Assembly (NCBI GenBank): GCA_903928115.1
Contig: CAIYPP010000060.1
Span: 1-60,970, forward strand
Length of the DNA: 60,970 nt
Reading direction: 5' to 3'
Source of the DNA: an uncultured Planctomycetota bacterium
GTDB taxonomy: Bacteria; Planctomycetota; UBA1135; GCA-002686595
Positions within the stretch are counted from its first letter, which is position 1; each line of letters starts with the position of its first letter. Positions 27,106-36,449 of this stretch are shown here, piece by piece. Below the pieces are notes generated by a model, which saw only the letters and a list, made by a program, of their open reading frames with translations, was not told the DNA's origin and ran no database searches. The translations under genes and the position numbers were made by a program.

Positions 27106-28518
27106 GTGCGCTACGACGCCCTGATCCTCGGTGCCGGCATGAGCGGGCTCGCGGCCGGAATTCGGCTCGCGCAGGCCGGAAAGCGCGTGGCAGTGCTCGA
27201 GCGCCACTACCTCTGGGGCGGCCTCAACTCGTTCTACAAACGCGCGGGGCGCCGCTTCGAGACCGGCCTGCACGCGCTCACGAATTACGCCGCGAAGGGC
27301 ACGCCGAATGTGCCGCTGACGCGCATCCTGCGCCAGCTTCGCATCCCCCACGATGCCCTCGCGCTCGCCCCGCAGAGCCGCTCGTCGAGCGTGCTGCGAC
27401 TCGAAAGCGGCGAGACGCTGCGCCTTTCCTACTCGAACGACCTCGAGCTCTTGCGCGCGGAGGTCTCGCGACTGTTCCCCGCCGAGCGAGACGGCTTCGA
27501 GCGAATGATGGCCGCGCTTCCGGGCTATTCGGACGCGAGCGAGCACGACTACGCGGTCGGCGCGCGTGTGAAGCTCGCGGAGTACCTGCGAGAGCCGCGG
27601 CTGAGGGAGCTCCTCCTGCTCGCGCCGCTGTTCTATGGCTCCCCCACGGAAAACGACATGTCGTGGGCCGAGTACGGCGTGCTGTTCCGCTCGATCCACC
27701 TCGAAGGCATGGCCCGGCCGGAGGGCGGCATCAAGGCCCTCCTCGACCTCCTGATCGAGCGCTTCGAGCAAGAAGGTGGCGAGCTGCGGATGCGAACAGG
27801 CGTGGCCGCAATCCTGCACGGAGACGGGAAGGTTCGAGGTGTGCGACTCGACGATGGAACCGAGCTCGAATGCGAGCGCGTGCTCTCCTCGGCAGGGCTC
27901 GTCGAGACCGAAGCACTGTGCGGGAAACCACGCGCGGACGGAGACGACCCGCGCATCGGGCGACTCTCGTTCGTCGAGACCTGCTGCGTTCTCGACGCGG
28001 CTCCGGCCGCGCTCGGGCACGAAGACACGATCGTCTTTTACTCCGACAGCGAGCGCTTCCTGTACGAGAAGCCGAGCGCGCCTGTCGAGCCTCGCGCGGG
28101 CGTGATCACGTGTCCCTCCAACTACCACACGAAGTCCGCACCGAGTGAGCACTTCGTGCGCGTGACCTGCCCGGCGAACTACGAGTACTGGACCGGCCTC
28201 GACGAAGCGCGCTACGCACCTGAGAAGGACCGCGCGGTCGACTCGATGCTGGCCTGCGCCGAACAGTTCTCTCTCCCCATCCGCCCGCACACCGTGTTCC
28301 GAGACTCGTTCACGCCGCGCACGATCGAGCGCTTCACGGGACACCGCGGCGGCGCGGTCTACGGAAGCCCGCGCAAGGTGCGTGACGGTCGCACGGACCT
28401 CGCAGGACTCGAGTTGATCGGAACGGACCAAGGCCTCGTCGGCGTCGTCGGCGCGTTGCTCTCCGGAATCACCATCGCCAACCGCTCGCTGCTCGAGCCC
28501 GCTGGAGGCCGAGCATGA
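27106..28518 (+). CDS. Phytoene-desaturase/CrtISO-like FAD oxidoreductase 1
   Basis: 470 residues. N-terminal FAD-binding motif ILGAGMSGLAAGIRLAQAGKR and the conserved GGLNSFYKRAGRRFETG region; C-terminal FAD motif near GTDQGLVGVVGALLSGI. This is the CrtI/CrtISO family, which desaturates or isomerises polyenes. No phytoene synthase or isoprenoid gene is near; the flanking genes are ACP and a second such enzyme. A role on ACP-bound fatty acyl chains, as proposed for homologues in anammox ladderane loci, is therefore more likely than carotenoid synthesis. GTG start 31 bases after the ACP gene. Confidence 0.85.
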   Translation: MRYDALILGAGMSGLAAGIRLAQAGKRVAVLERHYLWGGLNSFYKRAGRRFETGLHALTNYAAKGTPNVPLTRILRQLRIPHDALALAPQSRSSSVLRLESGETLRLSYSNDLELLRAEVSRLFPAERDGFERMMAALPGYSDASEHDYAVGARVKLAEYLREPRLRELLLLAPLFYGSPTENDMSWAEYGVLFRSIHLEGMARPEGGIKALLDLLIERFEQEGGELRMRTGVAAILHGDGKVRGVRLDDGTELECERVLSSAGLVETEALCGKPRADGDDPRIGRLSFVETCCVLDAAPAALGHEDTIVFYSDSERFLYEKPSAPVEPRAGVITCPSNYHTKSAPSEHFVRVTCPANYEYWTGLDEARYAPEKDRAVDSMLACAEQFSLPIRPHTVFRDSFTPRTIERFTGHRGGAVYGSPRKVRDGRTDLAGLELIGTDQGLVGVVGALLSGITIANRSLLEPAGGRA

Positions 28519-30002
28519 GCGACGAACGGCGCTACTACCGCGGCTCGACCGACGGCAAGAAACCGCGCACGAGCGACCCGCTCGCGAAGGCACGCGGCGA
28601 GTACGACCTGATCGTCATCGGCAGCGGACTCGCTGGAATGACCGCGGCAAACGTGCTCGGAAGCCTCGGCCACAAGGTCGCACTGCTCGAACAGCACTAC
28701 AACTTCGGCGGCATGGCCACGTGGTTCAAGCGCAGCGGCGGCCACGTGTTCGACGTCTCGCTCCACGGCTTTCCGGTCGGCATGGTCAAGACCTGTCGAC
28801 GCTACTGGAGCCCCGAGATCGCCTCGCGCATCGTGCAGCTCGACGGCATCCGCTTCGACAACCCGCAGTTCCACCTCGACACGACCTTCACGCGCGAGGA
28901 CTTCACCGAGAAGCTCGTCAGCCAGTTCGGCGCGGAACGCTCGACCGTCGAGGGTTTCTTCGACTACCTGCGCGGACTCAACTACTACGACGACCCGCGC
29001 GACACGGTCGCCGACTGCTTCGAGCGCTTCTTCCCGGGCCGCAACGACATCCATCGCCTCTTGCTCGAGCCGATCGCCTACGCCAACGGCTCGACGATGG
29101 CGGATCCCGCGATCGCCTACGGCATCGTGTTCTCGAACTTCATGTCGAAGGGCGTGTACACCTTCACCGGCGGTACGGACTGGCTCGTCGCCAAGATGAA
29201 AGACGAGCTGCGCCGCAACGGCGTCGAGCTCTTCAACAACGTTCAAGTCGAGCGCATCACGGTCGAGAACGGCCGCGCGACCGGCGTGGTCGCCCACGGA
29301 CGACAGCTCCGCGCTCGCGCCGTGCTCTCCAACGCCAATATCAAGCGCACAATCCTCGACCTCGTCGGTCGCGAGCACTTCGCACCGGAGTTTGCCCGCG
29401 AAGTCGAGGCCGTGAGGCTCAACAACTCGTCGACGCAGGTCTACATCGGCATCCGCGAAGGCTGCAGCGTCCCGTGGATCACCGACCTGCTCTTCACCTC
29501 GACGCGCGAGCAGTTCGACTCTCCGGCGCTGTGCGATTTCCGCGGTCAGAGCCGCACGTTCTCCTTCTACTACCCCAAGGTCCGCCCGGGCTCCGAGCGC
29601 TTCGCGATCGTGAGCTCCACCAACGCGAACTTTGCGGACTGGGCCAAGCTCGATGACGCGACGTACGTACAAGAGAAGGCGCGCCTGATCGAGGAGACGT
29701 TGCGCGAGCTCGAGCGCTATGTCCCCAACATCCGAGAGATCTCCGACCACATCGAAGCCGCGACGCCGCGCACGTTCGAGTTCTACACGCAGCACGTTCA
29801 GGGTGCTTCGTTCGGCACGAAGTGGGAAGGGCTGCGGCCGAGCATGGAACTCTCCAGCCACATCGAGGGTCTCTACCACTCCGGTTCGGTCGGCATCATC
29901 ATGTCCGGCTGGCTCGGGGCCGCGAACTACGGCGTCATCACCGCGAACAAAGTCGATCTCTTCCTGCGTGCTGCCGCGCAAACCGCGGCCGGAGGCCGCT
30001 AG
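28515..30002 (+). CDS. Phytoene-desaturase/CrtISO-like FAD oxidoreductase 2
   Basis: 495 residues, same family as the preceding gene: VIGSGLAGMTAANVLGSLGHK, EQHYNFGGMATWFKRSGGHVF, and a C-terminal SGWLGAANYGVITANK. About 35 hydrophilic residues precede the FAD fold. The start overlaps the previous stop (ATGA), so the pair is made together and may act as a heteromer or in sequence. The long middle region has many aromatic residues, fitting a lipid tunnel (inference). Confidence 0.85.
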   Translation: MSDERRYYRGSTDGKKPRTSDPLAKARGEYDLIVIGSGLAGMTAANVLGSLGHKVALLEQHYNFGGMATWFKRSGGHVFDVSLHGFPVGMVKTCRRYWSPEIASRIVQLDGIRFDNPQFHLDTTFTREDFTEKLVSQFGAERSTVEGFFDYLRGLNYYDDPRDTVADCFERFFPGRNDIHRLLLEPIAYANGSTMADPAIAYGIVFSNFMSKGVYTFTGGTDWLVAKMKDELRRNGVELFNNVQVERITVENGRATGVVAHGRQLRARAVLSNANIKRTILDLVGREHFAPEFAREVEAVRLNNSSTQVYIGIREGCSVPWITDLLFTSTREQFDSPALCDFRGQSRTFSFYYPKVRPGSERFAIVSSTNANFADWAKLDDATYVQEKARLIEETLRELERYVPNIREISDHIEAATPRTFEFYTQHVQGASFGTKWEGLRPSMELSSHIEGLYHSGSVGIIMSGWLGAANYGVITANKVDLFLRAAAQTAAGGR

Positions 30003-30004
30003 CC

Positions 30005-30451
30005 ATGGACAACGCCGCGAACATCGACATCGCTTCGATCATCCCCCACCGCGAGCCTTTCCTCTACGTCGACCGTGTCGTCGAGCTCGCGCAGGGCCGG
30101 ATCGTGACCGAATGGGACGTGCGCGCCGACGCGCACTTCTTCCGCGGGCACTATCCGGGCCAGCCGCTCGTTCCAGGCGTGCTGATCTGTGAAAGCGCCT
30201 TCCAAGCGGGCGCGATCCTGTGCGCCGCGGACGAGCGCGACGCGATCCCCGAGGGCGCCGTGCCGGTGCTCACGCGCATCGCCGACGCCCGCTTTCGGCG
30301 TCGCGTCGGACCCGGCGAGACGCTGCGCTGCGAGGCGACCTTGGACGAGCGCGTCGGACCCGCACGCTACATGACCGCCAAGGTCTCGAGCGGTGGTCAA
30401 GCGGTCCTGCGGGTGCAGTTCGTGGTCGCGGTGACGGCGGGAGGCCTGTAG
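30005..30451 (+). CDS. FabZ/FabA-like 3-hydroxyacyl-ACP dehydratase
   Basis: 148 residues, a single hot-dog domain with [14 protein letters not shown] and [18 protein letters not shown]. His49 and Glu63 match the FabZ catalytic pair (spacing 14). It removes water from 3-hydroxyacyl-ACP to give an enoyl chain. It starts two bases after the preceding stop and shares one base with the following start. Confidence 0.9.
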   Translation: MDNAANIDIASIIPHREPFLYVDRVVELAQGRIVTEWDVRADAHFFRGHYPGQPLVPGVLICESAFQAGAILCAADERDAIPEGAVPVLTRIADARFRRRVGPGETLRCEATLDERVGPARYMTAKVSSGGQAVLRVQFVVAVTAGGL

Positions 30452-31254
30452 TGGACTTCCTCGGGCTCGCCGGCAAGCGCATCGTCGTCACCGGCGTCGC
30501 GAACAAGAAGAGCGTCGCGTGGCACATCCACAAGCAGCTGCGTGAGTGCGGCGCTGAAGTGATCCACGTCGTCCGCTCCACGGCTCGGAAGGAACAGCTC
30601 GAGAGCGCGCTCGCACCTTCGCCGGTCTACGTGTGCGACGTCGAGGATCCCAAGCAAGTCGAGCAGCTCGGCGCCGCGCTCGGGGCTCACGCCCCGATCG
30701 ACGGGCTGGTCCACTCGATCGCCTTCGCCAACTACTCGCGCGGATTGCGACCGTTCGACGAGACGGAGCGTGCGGACTTTCTGCAAGCCGTCGACATCTC
30801 GTGCTACTCGCTGATCGCGCTCGCGAGGACACTCAGGCCGCACTTCGCGCACGACGCCTCCATCGTCACGATCTCGATCTCGAGCACGACGATCGCAGCG
30901 GAAAGCTACGGGTACATGGCGCCGATCAAGGCGGCGCTCGACTCGGCCGTCGTGTTCCTAGCCAAGAGCTTCTCCGCGACCAGCGCCGTCCGCGTCAACG
31001 CGGTCAAGGCCGGGCCGCTCAAGACCTCGGCATCCGCAGGGATCCCCGGCTATCTCGACAACTACCTCTATGCCGAGGGAGCGACGCTGCGCCACGCCGC
31101 CGTGAAGACGGAAGAGGTCGCGAGCACCGCGCTGTTTCTGCTCTCCCCGCGCTCGTCGGGCATCAACGGGCAGGGCCTCGTGGTCGACGCGGGCATGGGC
31201 TTCAACTTCTTCGACGCCGAGATCGTGCGGCGCTTCAATCGCCCTCAACCGTGA
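30451..31254 (+). CDS. FabI-like enoyl-ACP reductase (atypical short-chain dehydrogenase)
   Basis: 267 residues. FabI features: nucleotide motif [25 protein letters not shown] in the middle, and Tyr153-x6-Lys160 (YGYMAPIK), the FabI spacing rather than the Y-x3-K of ordinary dehydrogenases. The second FabI tyrosine, ten residues before the catalytic one, is not kept. C-terminal ARY-like region [11 protein letters not shown] and [12 protein letters not shown] follow. It should reduce the enoyl chain with NAD(P)H, or carry out a changed reaction on a polyene substrate. GTG start overlaps the dehydratase stop. Confidence 0.87.
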   Translation: MDFLGLAGKRIVVTGVANKKSVAWHIHKQLRECGAEVIHVVRSTARKEQLESALAPSPVYVCDVEDPKQVEQLGAALGAHAPIDGLVHSIAFANYSRGLRPFDETERADFLQAVDISCYSLIALARTLRPHFAHDASIVTISISSTTIAAESYGYMAPIKAALDSAVVFLAKSFSATSAVRVNAVKAGPLKTSASAGIPGYLDNYLYAEGATLRHAAVKTEEVASTALFLLSPRSSGINGQGLVVDAGMGFNFFDAEIVRRFNRPQP

Positions 31255-31853
31255 GCGCCCAAGGCCCCGTGATCGTGATCGCGCCGCTACCGAGCGTGCT
31301 GCCCCGCGGACGCGAGCGCGTCGAGCTGCAGCGCGACCATGCCCGGCGCGCCGTGCGTCGCAGCGCGCTAGCGCAAAACGCGCCCCGGCTCGCGCTCCGC
31401 AAGAATGTCGACGAGGTTCCGCAGCCCGATCAGGGTTGGCACTGGTCGCTGAGCCACTCCCCCTCGCGTGTCGCGGGTGTGGTCAGTCCGTCTCGCGTGG
31501 GCGTCGATGTCGAAGAGGCTCGCGCCGTCCGCGCGGACATGATCGACCGCATCCTCGACGAGCGTGAAAAGGCACTGTTCGAAGAACGCGGCGAGGACGG
31601 ATTCCTGCGGACTTGGACGGGAAAAGAGGCCCTGCTCAAGGAGTTCGGAGTTGGCCTTCAGGCGCTCTCGCGCTGCCGCATCGAGCGCGTCGACGCCGAC
31701 ACGCTGGAGTTGCGATTCGATGGGCAACGTCGAGTCGTCTACCAACGCTTCTTCCCCGACCACGTCGTGTCGATCTGCTCGCAGGACTCCAGCGAGCCCC
31801 GCTATGAAGTCTGGGACGCTCCGCTCGCCCCGAGCGAGGAGCGCGCGCCGTGA
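31251..31853 (+). CDS. Sfp-type 4'-phosphopantetheinyl transferase
   Basis: 200 residues with [14 protein letters not shown], the magnesium motif GVDVEEAR and [15 protein letters not shown]. These enzymes move phosphopantetheine from CoA to carrier proteins; the ACP in the same operon is the evident target. Both ends overlap neighbours by GTGA. A private transferase is typical of secondary-metabolite loci rather than housekeeping lipid synthesis. Confidence 0.93.
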   Translation: MSAQGPVIVIAPLPSVLPRGRERVELQRDHARRAVRRSALAQNAPRLALRKNVDEVPQPDQGWHWSLSHSPSRVAGVVSPSRVGVDVEEARAVRADMIDRILDEREKALFEERGEDGFLRTWTGKEALLKEFGVGLQALSRCRIERVDADTLELRFDGQRRVVYQRFFPDHVVSICSQDSSEPRYEVWDAPLAPSEERAP

Positions 31854-32770
31854 CCGCCACAGCAACTCGGGAGCAACTCGCGCGCAGCCGGGTGAGCCCC
31901 TTCGCCGCGGAGTATCCGTTTGAGCCGCGCTTCGTCGAAGTCGACGGCGGCACCATGCACTATGTCGACGAGGGTCCGCGCGACGGCGAGGTGCTGCTGT
32001 TCCTCCACGGGAATCCGACCTGGTCGTTTCTGTGGCGCAACCTGATCCGCGCGCTGTCGCAGCGCTATCGCTGCATCGCGCCGGACCACATCGGCTGCGG
32101 GCTCTCCGACAAACCGCAAGACTGGGGCTACCGCCTCGCCCAGCACATCGACAACGTCGCGCGCCTCGTCGAGCAGCTCGACATTCAGCGCCTCACGCTC
32201 GTCGTACACGACTGGGGCGGCGCCATCGGCTTCGGACTCGCGGAGCGCAAGCCCGCGCGCATCGCACGGGCCGTCGTGATGAACACCGCGGCGTTCACCG
32301 GCCTCCGTGCGCCGCTGCGCATCCGAGCCTGCCGCATCCCAGGCTTTGGAACGGTCGCCGTGCGAGGCTTCAACGCGTTCGCGCGAGCTGCGACATTCAT
32401 GGCGACCGAGCGCGGCCTCTCGCCGCTCGCACGCAAGGGTCTCCTCGCGCCCTACTCCAACTGGGCAGAGCGCATTGCCACCTTGCGGTTCGTCGAGGAT
32501 ATTCCTCTCTCCGCCGCGCATCCGTCGCACCCGACGCTCTTGCGCATCGAAGGTGGCCTGAGCGAACTCCGCGAGATCCCGATGTGCCTGATCTGGGGCG
32601 AACGGGATTGGTGCTTTACGCCGGAGTTCCGCCGCGAGTGGGAACGCCGCTTCCCCGGGGCCGAGTCTCACAAGTTCGTCGAAGCGGGACACTGGGTCAC
32701 CGAAGACGCGCCCACCGAGGTCCTCGCGCTCGTCGAGTCGTTCCTACGCAAGCACAGCGTTGCACCGTGA
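31850..32770 (+). CDS. oleB: OleB-type alpha/beta hydrolase (haloalkane-dehalogenase-like beta-lactone decarboxylase)
   Basis: 306 residues. HGNPTWSFLWR forms the oxyanion region; the nucleophile is Asp121 in VVHDWGG, the acid Asp253 in ERDWCF and the base His281 in EAGHWVTED. An Asp nucleophile marks the dehalogenase/OleB branch. OleB turns the cis-beta-lactone made by OleC into an olefin and CO2. The order oleB-oleC-oleD supports this over a true dehalogenase. Overlaps by GTGA. Confidence 0.9.
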   Translation: MTATATREQLARSRVSPFAAEYPFEPRFVEVDGGTMHYVDEGPRDGEVLLFLHGNPTWSFLWRNLIRALSQRYRCIAPDHIGCGLSDKPQDWGYRLAQHIDNVARLVEQLDIQRLTLVVHDWGGAIGFGLAERKPARIARAVVMNTAAFTGLRAPLRIRACRIPGFGTVAVRGFNAFARAATFMATERGLSPLARKGLLAPYSNWAERIATLRFVEDIPLSAAHPSHPTLLRIEGGLSELREIPMCLIWGERDWCFTPEFRREWERRFPGAESHKFVEAGHWVTEDAPTEVLALVESFLRKHSVAP

Positions 32771-34389
32771 GCGAGCGCTTCAATGTTGCGCAGCTAGTTC
32801 AAGAGAGCGCTGCGCTCGCACCGAGCAGCCGCGCCCTCGTCGAGCCGCAGGGCAGCAGCTGGCGACACGTCGAGTACGCGGAGCTCTGGCGGCGCATCGA
32901 GCGCGAGTCCGCGGCCCTTGCCACCGCGGGGATCTCTCGCGGCGACAAAGTGTGCGTCTTCGTACGTCCCAGCATCGAGTGGGTCGTGCTCATCTATGCG
33001 CTCTTCCGCATCGGCGCGCAGCCTGTGCTCATCGACCCCGCCATGGGCCGCAAGGGCGTCCTGCGCTGCGTCGAGAGCATCGCTCCGCGCGCCTTTATCG
33101 GAGTTCCGCTCGCTTGCGCGCTGAAGCTCGCGTTCCCTCGCGCGTTTCGATCCGTCGAGATCTCCATCGTATTTGGACACTTCCCGGTCGGTGGTCGCAC
33201 GATTCACACCCTGCGACGCAGTGCGAGGGAGACTCCCCCGATCGCACCGACGCTCACAGCCGAGCGTGCCGCGATTCTCTTCACCTCGGGCTCGACAGGT
33301 CCCGCGAAAGGCGTCCCCTACACGCACGGCATGTTCCGTGCGCAAGTCGCAGCGCTGCGCGAACTGTACGGCATGAAGCCCGGAGACGTGGACGTCGCGT
33401 GCTTCGCCCCCTTCGCGCTCTTCGGGCCGGCGCTCGGGCTCACCACGGTCTTGCCGCAGCTCGATTTCTCCCACCCCGCTCGCGCAAATCCAGCGCTCGT
33501 CGTGCGCGCGCTCGCCGAGCACGAGGCCGTCCAGTGCTTCGGATCGCCCGCGATTTGGCGACGCGTCGCACCGTGGTGTCGCGAGCACGGCGTCACGCTC
33601 CCCCACCTCCATCGCCTGATGATCGCCGGCGCGCCAGTGCACCCGCCGCTGATCGAGCAGTGCCTCGCGTTCCTTGGGGCCGAGGCGGATGTGCACACTC
33701 CCTACGGAGCCACGGAAGCGCTTCCCGTATCCAGCATGAATGGCCGAGCCGTGCTTGCGCAGCACCGCGCCCGTACCGAGTCGGGCTGGGGCAATTGCAT
33801 CGGCAAGCCCGCGAGCTCCGTCTCGACGCGGGTCATCCGCATCACCGACGCTCCGATCGAGCAGTTCTCCGAATCGCTCTGCGTCGTTCCCGGAGAACCC
33901 GGCGAGCTCCTTGTCAGCGGACCACAGGTCACCCACGAGTACGAGCGCGAGCCCTCTCACACGGCGGCGGCCAAGATCCGCGACGGGGAGCGAATCTGGC
34001 ACCGCATGGGCGACGTCGTGCGCGAAGACGAGGTCGGACGCCTGTGGTTCCAAGGCCGAAAATCGCACCGAGTGGAGACGCGTTCGGGCACCCTCTACCC
34101 TGTCGCCATCGAGAACATCTTCAACACGCACCCGAGCGTTCGACGCTCCGCGCTCGTCGGTGTCGGTGCGCGCGGAGACCAAGCGCCGTATCTCGTGGTC
34201 GAGCTCCACGATGCGAGCCAAGCATGCGAGGGACTGGCGCGGGAGATCCTCACGCACGGCCAGCGCAATCCCGCCGCGACTTCCGTCGGCGGCGTCCTTT
34301 TCCACCCCTCCTTCCCCGTCGACGTGCGCCACAACGCGAAGATCGATCGCCCCGCGCTCGCGCGCTGGGCCGCGGAGAGGCTGCGATGA
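32767..34389 (+). CDS. oleC: OleC-type beta-lactone synthetase (AMP-forming ligase family)
   Basis: 540 residues of the acyl-adenylate family with P-loop TSGSTGPAKGV at about residue 173, YGATEALP and a C-terminal RxGDxV-like HRMGDVVR. The phrase GPAKGVPYTHGMF is typical of OleC, which adenylates a beta-hydroxy acid and closes it to a beta-lactone instead of making a CoA ester. GTG start overlaps the oleB stop. Confidence 0.9.
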   Translation: MSERFNVAQLVQESAALAPSSRALVEPQGSSWRHVEYAELWRRIERESAALATAGISRGDKVCVFVRPSIEWVVLIYALFRIGAQPVLIDPAMGRKGVLRCVESIAPRAFIGVPLACALKLAFPRAFRSVEISIVFGHFPVGGRTIHTLRRSARETPPIAPTLTAERAAILFTSGSTGPAKGVPYTHGMFRAQVAALRELYGMKPGDVDVACFAPFALFGPALGLTTVLPQLDFSHPARANPALVVRALAEHEAVQCFGSPAIWRRVAPWCREHGVTLPHLHRLMIAGAPVHPPLIEQCLAFLGAEADVHTPYGATEALPVSSMNGRAVLAQHRARTESGWGNCIGKPASSVSTRVIRITDAPIEQFSESLCVVPGEPGELLVSGPQVTHEYEREPSHTAAAKIRDGERIWHRMGDVVREDEVGRLWFQGRKSHRVETRSGTLYPVAIENIFNTHPSVRRSALVGVGARGDQAPYLVVELHDASQACEGLAREILTHGQRNPAATSVGGVLFHPSFPVDVRHNAKIDRPALARWAAERLR

Positions 34390-35405
34390 GAGTCGTCGTC
34401 ACGGGAGCGAGCGGATTCCTTGGCTCGCGCCTCGCCGCGGAGCTCCTCCGAGGCGGCCATGAGGTCGTCGCAGGTTCGCGCAAGAGCATCCCCGAGCTCG
34501 TGGCGCTCGGCGCGATCCACGCTCCGCTCGATCTCGGCGATCGCGAGGCGCTCCGCAACGCGTTCAAGGGCGCCGACGTCGTGTTCCACGTCGCCGCGAA
34601 GACCGGCATTTGGGGCCCTGAGCGTGACTACGTCGAGAGCAATCTGATCGGCACGCAGAACGTCCTCGCAGCCTGCGAACAGCGCAAGGTCCGCAAGCTC
34701 GTCTACACCAGCTCGCCGAGCGTCGTGTTCGATGGCCGCGACCATGTCGACGCCGGCAACGACCTCCCCTATCCGCAGGACTACCTCTGCTCGTACCCGG
34801 CCACCAAGGCGCTCGCGGAGCGCGAAGTGCTCGCCGCGAATGGACGCTGGGGACTCGCGACGTGCTCCCTTCGGCCCCACCTGATCTTCGGCCCCGGCGA
34901 TCCGCACCTGATTCCGCGCCTGCTCGAGCGCGCGCGCGCTGGCAAGCTCGCGCGTGTCGGGTCAGGCGACAACGTCGTGACGCTGTGCGCAGTCGAAACC
35001 GCAGTGGCAGCGCACATCGCCGCAGCGAAGCACCTCGCGCCCGACGCAGCCCACGCCGGCTGCGCCTATTTCATCGGACAGGAACGTCCCGTGCGGCTGT
35101 GGGACTGGATCGACGGCCTCCTGCGTGAGCTGGACATTCCGCCCGTAAAGCGCCGCGTGCCGTTCGGGCTCGCTTGCGCCGTTGGCGCGCTGTGCGAGGG
35201 CGTGTGGACGCTCGCGAGACGGACGAGCGAGCCACCGATGACGCGCTTTGTCGCTCTGCAGCTCGCGCGCTCCCATTCGTATTCGATGGAACCCGCTCGG
35301 CGCGACTTCGGCTTCCGCGAGCCGCTCTCCATCGACGAGGCCACACGACGGTTGGTCGAGTCCTTGCGCTCCCGGGACTCTGAGGGCCATCGGCCCTGCC
35401 TCTGA
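34386..35405 (+). CDS. oleD: OleD-type NAD(P)-dependent beta-keto acid reductase
   Basis: 339 residues of the extended short-chain dehydrogenase family: TGASGFLGSRLA for the dinucleotide and Tyr137-x3-Lys141 (YPATK). OleD reduces the OleA product to a beta-hydroxy acid for OleC. The start overlaps the oleC stop (ATGA). It is the last gene of the overlapping run that begins at the regulator. Confidence 0.9.
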   Translation: MRVVVTGASGFLGSRLAAELLRGGHEVVAGSRKSIPELVALGAIHAPLDLGDREALRNAFKGADVVFHVAAKTGIWGPERDYVESNLIGTQNVLAACEQRKVRKLVYTSSPSVVFDGRDHVDAGNDLPYPQDYLCSYPATKALAEREVLAANGRWGLATCSLRPHLIFGPGDPHLIPRLLERARAGKLARVGSGDNVVTLCAVETAVAAHIAAAKHLAPDAAHAGCAYFIGQERPVRLWDWIDGLLRELDIPPVKRRVPFGLACAVGALCEGVWTLARRTSEPPMTRFVALQLARSHSYSMEPARRDFGFREPLSIDEATRRLVESLRSRDSEGHRPCL

Positions 35406-35468
35406 TCCATGGCGCTCTTGCGCGCGTCCCTGTGACCTGAAAAGCTAACGTTCGTGGAGGGCAACGCC

Positions 35469-36416
35469 GTGGAGAAGCTCGGACAGTTCTTGACGCACCC
35501 GCTCATCTGGGTGTTTGTGGTCTATCTCGGATGTGCGCTGTTCGTCCACTTCCGCGGCAAGGTTCGCATGCGCCTCGAGCGCCAGCTCACCGAGCACTCT
35601 GGGCTCTTCGCACCGCTCAACACGATCTTCTACTTGTTCTCGGCAGTGCCCAAGGATCCGTTCCTGCCACCGAGCCGCTTTCCGCAGCTCGCCAAGCTGC
35701 GCGAGAACTGGAAGACGATCCGTGATGAGGCTGTCGCGGTCTACAGCGAAGGCAAGATCGACTACAACGCCGACCAACAAGACCTCGCCTTCGTCTCGTT
35801 CAAGAAGCTCGGCTGGAAACGCTTCCACATGAAGTGGTATGGCGATTTCCTGCCGTCGGCGCTCGAACGCTGCCCGAAGACGGTCGAACTGCTGCGCTCG
35901 ATCCCCGATTTGAACGCTGCAGCATTCACGCTGCTTCCGCCGGGAGCCAAGCTCGGCCGACATCGCGATCCGTTCGCGAGTTCTCTGCGGTACCACCTCG
36001 GACTGCTCTGTCCTCGCACGGATGGCTGTCGCATCTGGGTCGACGGAGTCGAGTACACTTGGAAGGATGGTGAGGATTGCGTTTTCGACGAGACGTACAT
36101 CCACTGGGCAGCGAACGCAACGGACGAGCCCCGTCTCATTCTGTTCGTAGATTTCACTCGGCCCCTGCACACGCCTGTGGTGCGTTGGCTCAACGACATG
36201 CTCATTCGCTACGGATACGGGATCACCGCGAGTCATAACGACAAGAACGAAAAGCGTGGTCTGCTCAACTACATCACGCCGGTCTTCTTCCATCTCAAGT
36301 CGTTCTTTCGCGGTCTCAAGTCCCGCATGAATCGCAAGCTCTACTACACCTGCAAGTACGCGTTGCTCGCGATTGCGCTGTGGGGACTCGTGCATCTGAC
36401 GATCGGTCGGCCCTGA
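35469..36416 (+). CDS. LpxO-like aspartyl/asparaginyl beta-hydroxylase family dioxygenase
   Basis: 315 residues. An N-terminal membrane anchor (LIWVFVVYLGCALFVHF) and a C-terminal hydrophobic helix flank a Fe(II)/2-oxoglutarate domain with the metal motif GRHRDPF and the distal His in IHWAAN, followed by FVDFTRP. LpxO hydroxylates acyl chains of lipid A in the inner membrane. Placed 64 bases after oleD, it may instead modify a lipid made here. A GTG at 35454 is an alternative; 35469 is preferred for its GGAGG eight bases upstream. Confidence 0.85.
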   Translation: MEKLGQFLTHPLIWVFVVYLGCALFVHFRGKVRMRLERQLTEHSGLFAPLNTIFYLFSAVPKDPFLPPSRFPQLAKLRENWKTIRDEAVAVYSEGKIDYNADQQDLAFVSFKKLGWKRFHMKWYGDFLPSALERCPKTVELLRSIPDLNAAAFTLLPPGAKLGRHRDPFASSLRYHLGLLCPRTDGCRIWVDGVEYTWKDGEDCVFDETYIHWAANATDEPRLILFVDFTRPLHTPVVRWLNDMLIRYGYGITASHNDKNEKRGLLNYITPVFFHLKSFFRGLKSRMNRKLYYTCKYALLAIALWGLVHLTIGRP

Positions 36417-36449
36417 TCCGGTGAGCTGGAGCTCGGAGGACCACGACGA

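Noticed and set aside
27106..30002. Carotenoid biosynthesis cluster
   Set aside because: No phytoene or squalene synthase, prenyl synthase or cyclase; neighbours are fatty-acid and ole genes.
31850..32770. Haloalkane dehalogenase for pollutant degradation
   Set aside because: Fold and nucleophile fit, but position directly before oleC and oleD marks it as OleB.
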